Source of the DNA: Streptococcus mitis subsp. hohhotensis
Lineage (GTDB): Bacteria; Bacillota; Bacilli; Lactobacillales; Streptococcaceae
DNA: 64,000 nucleotides
Reading direction: 5' to 3'
Assembly: GCF_020089495.2 (NCBI RefSeq)
Contig: NZ_JAIRCA020000012.1
Coordinates: 1-64,000, forward strand
A program made the translations under genes and the position numbers. The notes under the pieces were generated by a model. That model saw only the letters and a program-made list of their open reading frames with translations. It ran no database searches and was not told the DNA's origin. Below, one piece after another: positions 60,508 through 64,000 of the stretch. Within the stretch, counting starts at the first letter, position 1, and the number at the start of each line of letters is the position of its first letter.

Positions 60508-61802
60508 AGACCCGCCTCCTTGTTCATCTGCTTAATTTCCTTAATTGCCTTCTTGATTGAAGCATTTAACCCATCATGGAAGAAAAGCAAATCTCCTGTC
60601 GGTCTATCCATGCTTCGCCCAACTCGTCCACCAATCTGAATCAAGCTAGACTTGGTAAACAGACGATGATTGGCCTCTACTACGAAGACGTCTACACAAG
60701 GGAAGGTAACTCCACGCTCCAATATCGTCGTACTGATAAGTATTGTCAATTCTCCATCTCGAAAAGCTTGTACCTGCTCTAATCTATCCTCTGTTACAGA
60801 AGATACAAATCCAATTTTCTCATTTGGAAATTGCTCCTGTAAGATTTCTTTTAACTGTTCCCCTTTCTTAATTTCTGATGCAAAAATGAGTAACGGATAA
60901 CCTGTCTTTCTCTGCTTCTCAATATAGGACTTTAACTTTGGTGACAATCTACTTTTCTCTAAGCAATGATTAAAATCCGATAACCAAACTGGTTTTGGAA
61001 TAATCAACGGATTTCCATGAAATCGTCTTGGCAAGCTCAATCGTTTTAATTCTCCTAAACGAACCTTCTTATCTAACTCATCCGTAGAAGTCGCCGTTAA
61101 AAAGATTTTCAAGCCATTCTCCTTTACACTATTCTTGACAGCATGGTAAAGCGTAGGATTGTCAACATAAGGAAAAGCATCTACTTCATCCACTATCAGC
61201 AAATCAAAAGCATGATAAAATTTTAACAGCTGATGAGTCGTTGCAACAACTAGTGGCGTTCGAAAATATGGTTCTGATTCTCCGTGTAGTAAAGCTATCT
61301 CGCAAGCAAAATCATCTTGCAGTCGCTTATACAGTTCCAAACACACATCGATTCTAGGGCTAGCCAAACAAACTGCACCACCTTCATCAATCACTTTGGC
61401 CACAACTTGGTAAATCATTTCTGTCTTTCCAGCTCCTGTAACCGCATGTACCAAGGTTGGCTCCTGCTTATCTACTGCTCGAATCAGTCCCTCTGACACC
61501 TTCTCTTGAAAAGGAGTTAATTGACCACTCCATTTAAGAACATCTTGCTTCGGAAAATCCTCCTGCGGAAAATAGTATAAAGCTTGATCACTCCTAACTC
61601 GCTTCATAATTAAGCACTCCCGACAATAGTAAGCACCGATGGGCAAATACCATTCTTCTAGAATAGTACTATTACAACGTTTGCAGAACAATTTCCCCTT
61701 CTCCTTTCTCATAGCTGGAAGTTTTTCCGCCAACTGACGTTCCTCTTCTGTTAATTCATTCTCAGTAAACAAACGACCGAGATAATTTGGATTTACTTTC
61801 AT
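60504..61802 (-). CDS. comFA: Competence helicase ComFA
   Basis: 432 residues. Zinc finger (CKRC...CREC), Walker A AVTGAGKTEMIYQ, DEVDAFP (DEAD-type motif), and C-terminal helicase motifs (STTILERGVTFP; QIGGRVGRSMDRPTGD). DNA-dependent ATPase driving transformation uptake. The SigX com-box ends seven bases before the ATG, so the mRNA has almost no leader. Confidence 0.95.
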   Translation of the reverse strand: MKVNPNYLGRLFTENELTEEERQLAEKLPAMRKEKGKLFCKRCNSTILEEWYLPIGAYYCRECLIMKRVRSDQALYYFPQEDFPKQDVLKWSGQLTPFQEKVSEGLIRAVDKQEPTLVHAVTGAGKTEMIYQVVAKVIDEGGAVCLASPRIDVCLELYKRLQDDFACEIALLHGESEPYFRTPLVVATTHQLLKFYHAFDLLIVDEVDAFPYVDNPTLYHAVKNSVKENGLKIFLTATSTDELDKKVRLGELKRLSLPRRFHGNPLIIPKPVWLSDFNHCLEKSRLSPKLKSYIEKQRKTGYPLLIFASEIKKGEQLKEILQEQFPNEKIGFVSSVTEDRLEQVQAFRDGELTILISTTILERGVTFPCVDVFVVEANHRLFTKSSLIQIGGRVGRSMDRPTGDLLFFHDGLNASIKKAIKEIKQMNKEAGL

Positions 61803-61809
61803 ACTTCTT

Positions 61810-61817
61810 TATTCGTA
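61810..61817 (-). promoter_or_regulatory. com-box (SigX promoter) of comFA
   Basis: Minus strand TACGAATA, a perfect com-box, seven bases from the start codon of comFA. Confidence 0.9.
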
Positions 61818-61846
61818 AAAGCCTAGCACTTTAGATGATTTTTTAG

Positions 61847-61852
61847 TACAAT
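61847..61852 (+). promoter_or_regulatory. yigZ -10 element
   Basis: TACAAT six bases before the ATG of yigZ; no Shine-Dalgarno fits between, so the mRNA may be leaderless. Confidence 0.5.
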
Positions 61853-61858
61853 TAAATC

Positions 61859-62494
61859 ATGGAATTTAAAACAATTAAAGAGGACGGACAAGTCCAAGAA
61901 GAAATCAAAAAATCCCGCTTTATCTGTCATGCCAAGCGTGTTTATAGCGAAGAAGAGGCTCGTGACTTCATTACTGCCATCAAGAAAGAGCACTACAAAG
62001 CTACGCATAACTGCTCTGCCTTCATTATTGGAGAACGTAGTGAAATCAAACGTACAAGTGATGATGGTGAGCCCAGTGGGACTGCTGGCGTTCCCATGCT
62101 TGGGGTACTAGAAAATCACAATCTCACCAATGTCTGTGTGGTCGTGACACGCTACTTTGGTGGTATTAAACTAGGCTCTGGAGGACTGATTCGTGCTTAC
62201 GCAGGCAGTGTTGCCTTAGCCGTCAAAGAAATTGGCATCATTGAAATAAAAGAACAAGCTGGCATTGCTATTCAAATGTCTTACGCTCAGTATCAAGAGT
62301 ACAGTAACTTCCTTAAGGAACATAATCTCATGGAACTGGATACAAACTTTACAGATCAAGTCGATACGATGATTTATGTTGATAAAGAAGAAAAAGAAAA
62401 TATTAAAGCTTCACTTGTGGAATTTTTTAATGGAAAAGTCACTTTAACTGATCAAGGTTTACGCGAAGTTGAAGTTCCTGTAAACTTAGTGTAA
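61859..62494 (+). CDS. YigZ/IMPACT family protein
   Basis: 211 residues with the N-terminal UPF0029/IMPACT domain (SRFICHAKRVYSEEEARDFI, TSDDGEPSGTAGVPML, VTRYFGGIKLGSGGLIRAY) and a C-terminal DUF1949. Eukaryotic relatives modulate translation control; bacterial role is unclear. Divergent from comFA, followed at 15 bases by the PH-domain gene. Confidence 0.9.
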   Translation: MEFKTIKEDGQVQEEIKKSRFICHAKRVYSEEEARDFITAIKKEHYKATHNCSAFIIGERSEIKRTSDDGEPSGTAGVPMLGVLENHNLTNVCVVVTRYFGGIKLGSGGLIRAYAGSVALAVKEIGIIEIKEQAGIAIQMSYAQYQEYSNFLKEHNLMELDTNFTDQVDTMIYVDKEEKENIKASLVEFFNGKVTLTDQGLREVEVPVNLV

Positions 62495-62509
62495 ATAAAG
62501 GAGAGAAAT

Positions 62510-62953
62510 ATGGCATTTGGAAAGTTCATTCAAGGACTCGCTGGTAACTTTAGCGAGCAAAACAAAGAAACTCTTATCAAAGAATATGGACAATATTTAC
62601 TAGAAAACGAAGAAATTCAAAGTGGATATAAACTTATTCGTGACTCAATTATATTTACCAATATACGTATTATCTTTACAGATAAACAAGGCGCTACTGG
62701 TCGTAAGATGTCTATTAAATCAATCTTTTTGATGAACATTGTTAACGTTGAAATGGAAACTGCGGGAGCAGGTATAGATGATAGTGAAATTACTATTACT
62801 TATTTAGAAAATATCTTTCTAAAAGCACATAATGAACATTTTAGTGTTCACAAATTTGAATTCCCTAAGAAAACAGATATCGTTCTCCTTTACACCTATT
62901 TACTAGAATTAGCCTATCACAATCGCTTAAAAATTAATGGCTTAGACCTGTGA
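62510..62953 (+). CDS. Bacterial PH-domain protein
   Basis: 147 residues with GGAG upstream of the ATG. The sequence (ENEEIQSGYKLIRDSIIFTNIRIIFTDKQG, in part) fits the bacterial pleckstrin-homology family bPH_3. Soluble, no membrane helix. Function unknown; probably co-transcribed with yigZ. Confidence 0.82.
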   Translation: MAFGKFIQGLAGNFSEQNKETLIKEYGQYLLENEEIQSGYKLIRDSIIFTNIRIIFTDKQGATGRKMSIKSIFLMNIVNVEMETAGAGIDDSEITITYLENIFLKAHNEHFSVHKFEFPKKTDIVLLYTYLLELAYHNRLKINGLDL

Positions 62954-62955
62954 TA

Positions 62956-62987
62956 TAAAAAAATCCTATCACTTCGATAGGATTTCT
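62956..62987 (+). terminator. Terminator after the PH-domain gene
   Basis: AAATCCTATC, loop ACTTC, GATAGGATTT then TCTATATTTT. Confidence 0.8.
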
Positions 62988-62991
62988 ATAT

Positions 62992-63020
62992 TTTACAAAT
63001 GGTATAGATAGCGTTATACT
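62992..63020 (+). promoter_or_regulatory. cysK promoter
   Basis: TTTACA (62992-62997), 17-base spacer, TATACT (63015-63020); GAGGT and ATG follow. Confidence 0.8.
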
Positions 63021-63049
63021 AGAAATATCTTATACAAAGAGGTATTCAT

Positions 63050-63976
63050 ATGTCTATTTATAACAACATTACTGAACTAATCGGTCAAACTCCGATTGTT
63101 AAACTCAACAACATCGTGCCAGAAGGTGCTGCAGATATCTATGTAAAACTTGAAGCATTTAACCCTGGTTCTTCTGTAAAAGACCGTATTGCTCTTAGCA
63201 TGATTGAAAAAGCTGAACAAGACGGTATTCTGAAACCTGGTTCTACTATTGTTGAAGCAACAAGTGGAAACACTGGTATTGGACTTTCATGGGTAGGGGC
63301 TGCTAAAGGGTATAAAGTTGTTATCGTTATGCCTGAAACTATGAGTGTGGAACGACGTAAGATTATCCAAGCCTATGGTGCTGAACTCGTCCTTACTCCT
63401 GGTAGCGAAGGAATGAAAGGTGCTATTGCTAAGGCTCAAGAAATCGCTGCTGAACGTGATGGTTTCCTTCCTCTTCAATTTGACAACCCAGCAAATCCAG
63501 AAGTACACGAAAGAACAACAGGAGCTGAAATACTAGCTGCTTTCGGTAAAGATGGACTAGATGCCTTTGTTGCTGGAGTGGGTACCGGTGGAACGATTTC
63601 TGGTGTTTCTCATGCACTCAAAACAGCAAATTCTAACATTCAAGTTTTTGCAGTAGAAGCAGACGAATCTGCTATTCTATCTGGTGAAAAACCTGGACCA
63701 CACAAAATTCAAGGTATCTCAGCTGGATTTATTCCTGATACACTGGATACAAAGGCTTATGATGGTATCGTTCGTGTAACATCAGACGATGCACTAGCAC
63801 TCGGCCGTGAAATTGGTGGAAAAGAAGGTTTCCTTGTAGGGATTTCTTCAGCTGCAGCTATCTACGGAGCCATCGAGATTGCCAAAAAATTAGGTACAGG
63901 TAAAAAAGTCCTTGCTCTAGCACCAGATAATGGTGAACGTTATCTCTCTACAGCACTCTATGAATTTGAAGTTTAG
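63050..63976 (+). CDS. cysK: Cysteine synthase A (O-acetylserine sulfhydrylase)
   Basis: 308 residues, fold-type II PLP enzyme. PLP lysine in [15 protein letters not shown], phosphate loop GTGGTISG, substrate loop [11 protein letters not shown]. It makes L-cysteine from O-acetylserine and sulfide. Monocistronic; the next 24 bases reach the window edge. Confidence 0.95.
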   Translation: MSIYNNITELIGQTPIVKLNNIVPEGAADIYVKLEAFNPGSSVKDRIALSMIEKAEQDGILKPGSTIVEATSGNTGIGLSWVGAAKGYKVVIVMPETMSVERRKIIQAYGAELVLTPGSEGMKGAIAKAQEIAAERDGFLPLQFDNPANPEVHERTTGAEILAAFGKDGLDAFVAGVGTGGTISGVSHALKTANSNIQVFAVEADESAILSGEKPGPHKIQGISAGFIPDTLDTKAYDGIVRVTSDDALALGREIGGKEGFLVGISSAAAIYGAIEIAKKLGTGKKVLALAPDNGERYLSTALYEFEV

Positions 63977-64000
63977 TCTCCTAAATACAATTAGCCCTTA

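Overview
The window looks like chromosomal DNA of a mitis-group streptococcus (S. mitis, S. pseudopneumoniae, S. pneumoniae or a close relative). Supporting signs are low GC, a pneumococcal-type BOX element, a CHAP/choline-binding CbpD, SigX com-boxes in front of cbpD and comFA, an M26 zinc metalloprotease with an N-terminal sorting motif, and the gene sets adcRCBA, dltXABCD, glpKOF, ctsR-clpC, gdpP-rplI-dnaB-veg and comFA-comFC-hpf. No rRNA, tRNA, CRISPR array, prophage or complete insertion sequence was seen.

1-13 kb is accessory and host-interaction DNA. It holds a giant YSIRK surface protein cut by the left edge, an Rpn-family nuclease gene with a decayed tandem copy of its 3' end, and a CcpA-type glycosidase operon (GH2 then GH29, both without signal peptides). 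13-18 kb is an M26 zinc metalloprotease with fourteen 17-residue repeats and an apparent one-base frameshift right after its signal peptide. 18-24.4 kb has an SPFH protein, the acid phosphatase lipoprotein LppC, a previously unlisted Fst-like type I toxin/antisense RNA locus, and the zinc operon adcRCBA. 24.4-29 kb is the dlt operon.

29.1-35.1 kb is an AT-rich island bounded by inverted copies of an ~85-base hairpin repeat. It carries an Rgg regulator, a divergent SHP pheromone gene, a radical SAM/SPASM peptide maturase, an overlapping 29-codon candidate RiPP precursor, an ABC exporter and an MFS transporter. The shp promoter and the maturase promoter share the motif ATATGGGAA exactly 27 bases ahead of the -10 hexamer. 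This is the best candidate for an undescribed system: a quorum-sensing-controlled ribosomal peptide natural product.

35-64 kb is mostly core genome: glpKOF with an Mga-like regulator, hslO-dusB-isochorismatase, a VNTR-bearing lipoprotein, the NAD salvage set nadR-pnuC-Nudix, ctsR-clpC behind a CtsR operator, a TPP-riboswitch-controlled ABC transporter, cbpD, the veg/dnaB/rplI/gdpP set, hpf, comFC-comFA, yigZ, a PH-domain protein and cysK. Several start codons were moved to internal Met codons that carry a Shine-Dalgarno sequence. Three genes (hslO, yigZ, comFA) have their -10 element so close to the ATG that their mRNAs may be leaderless.
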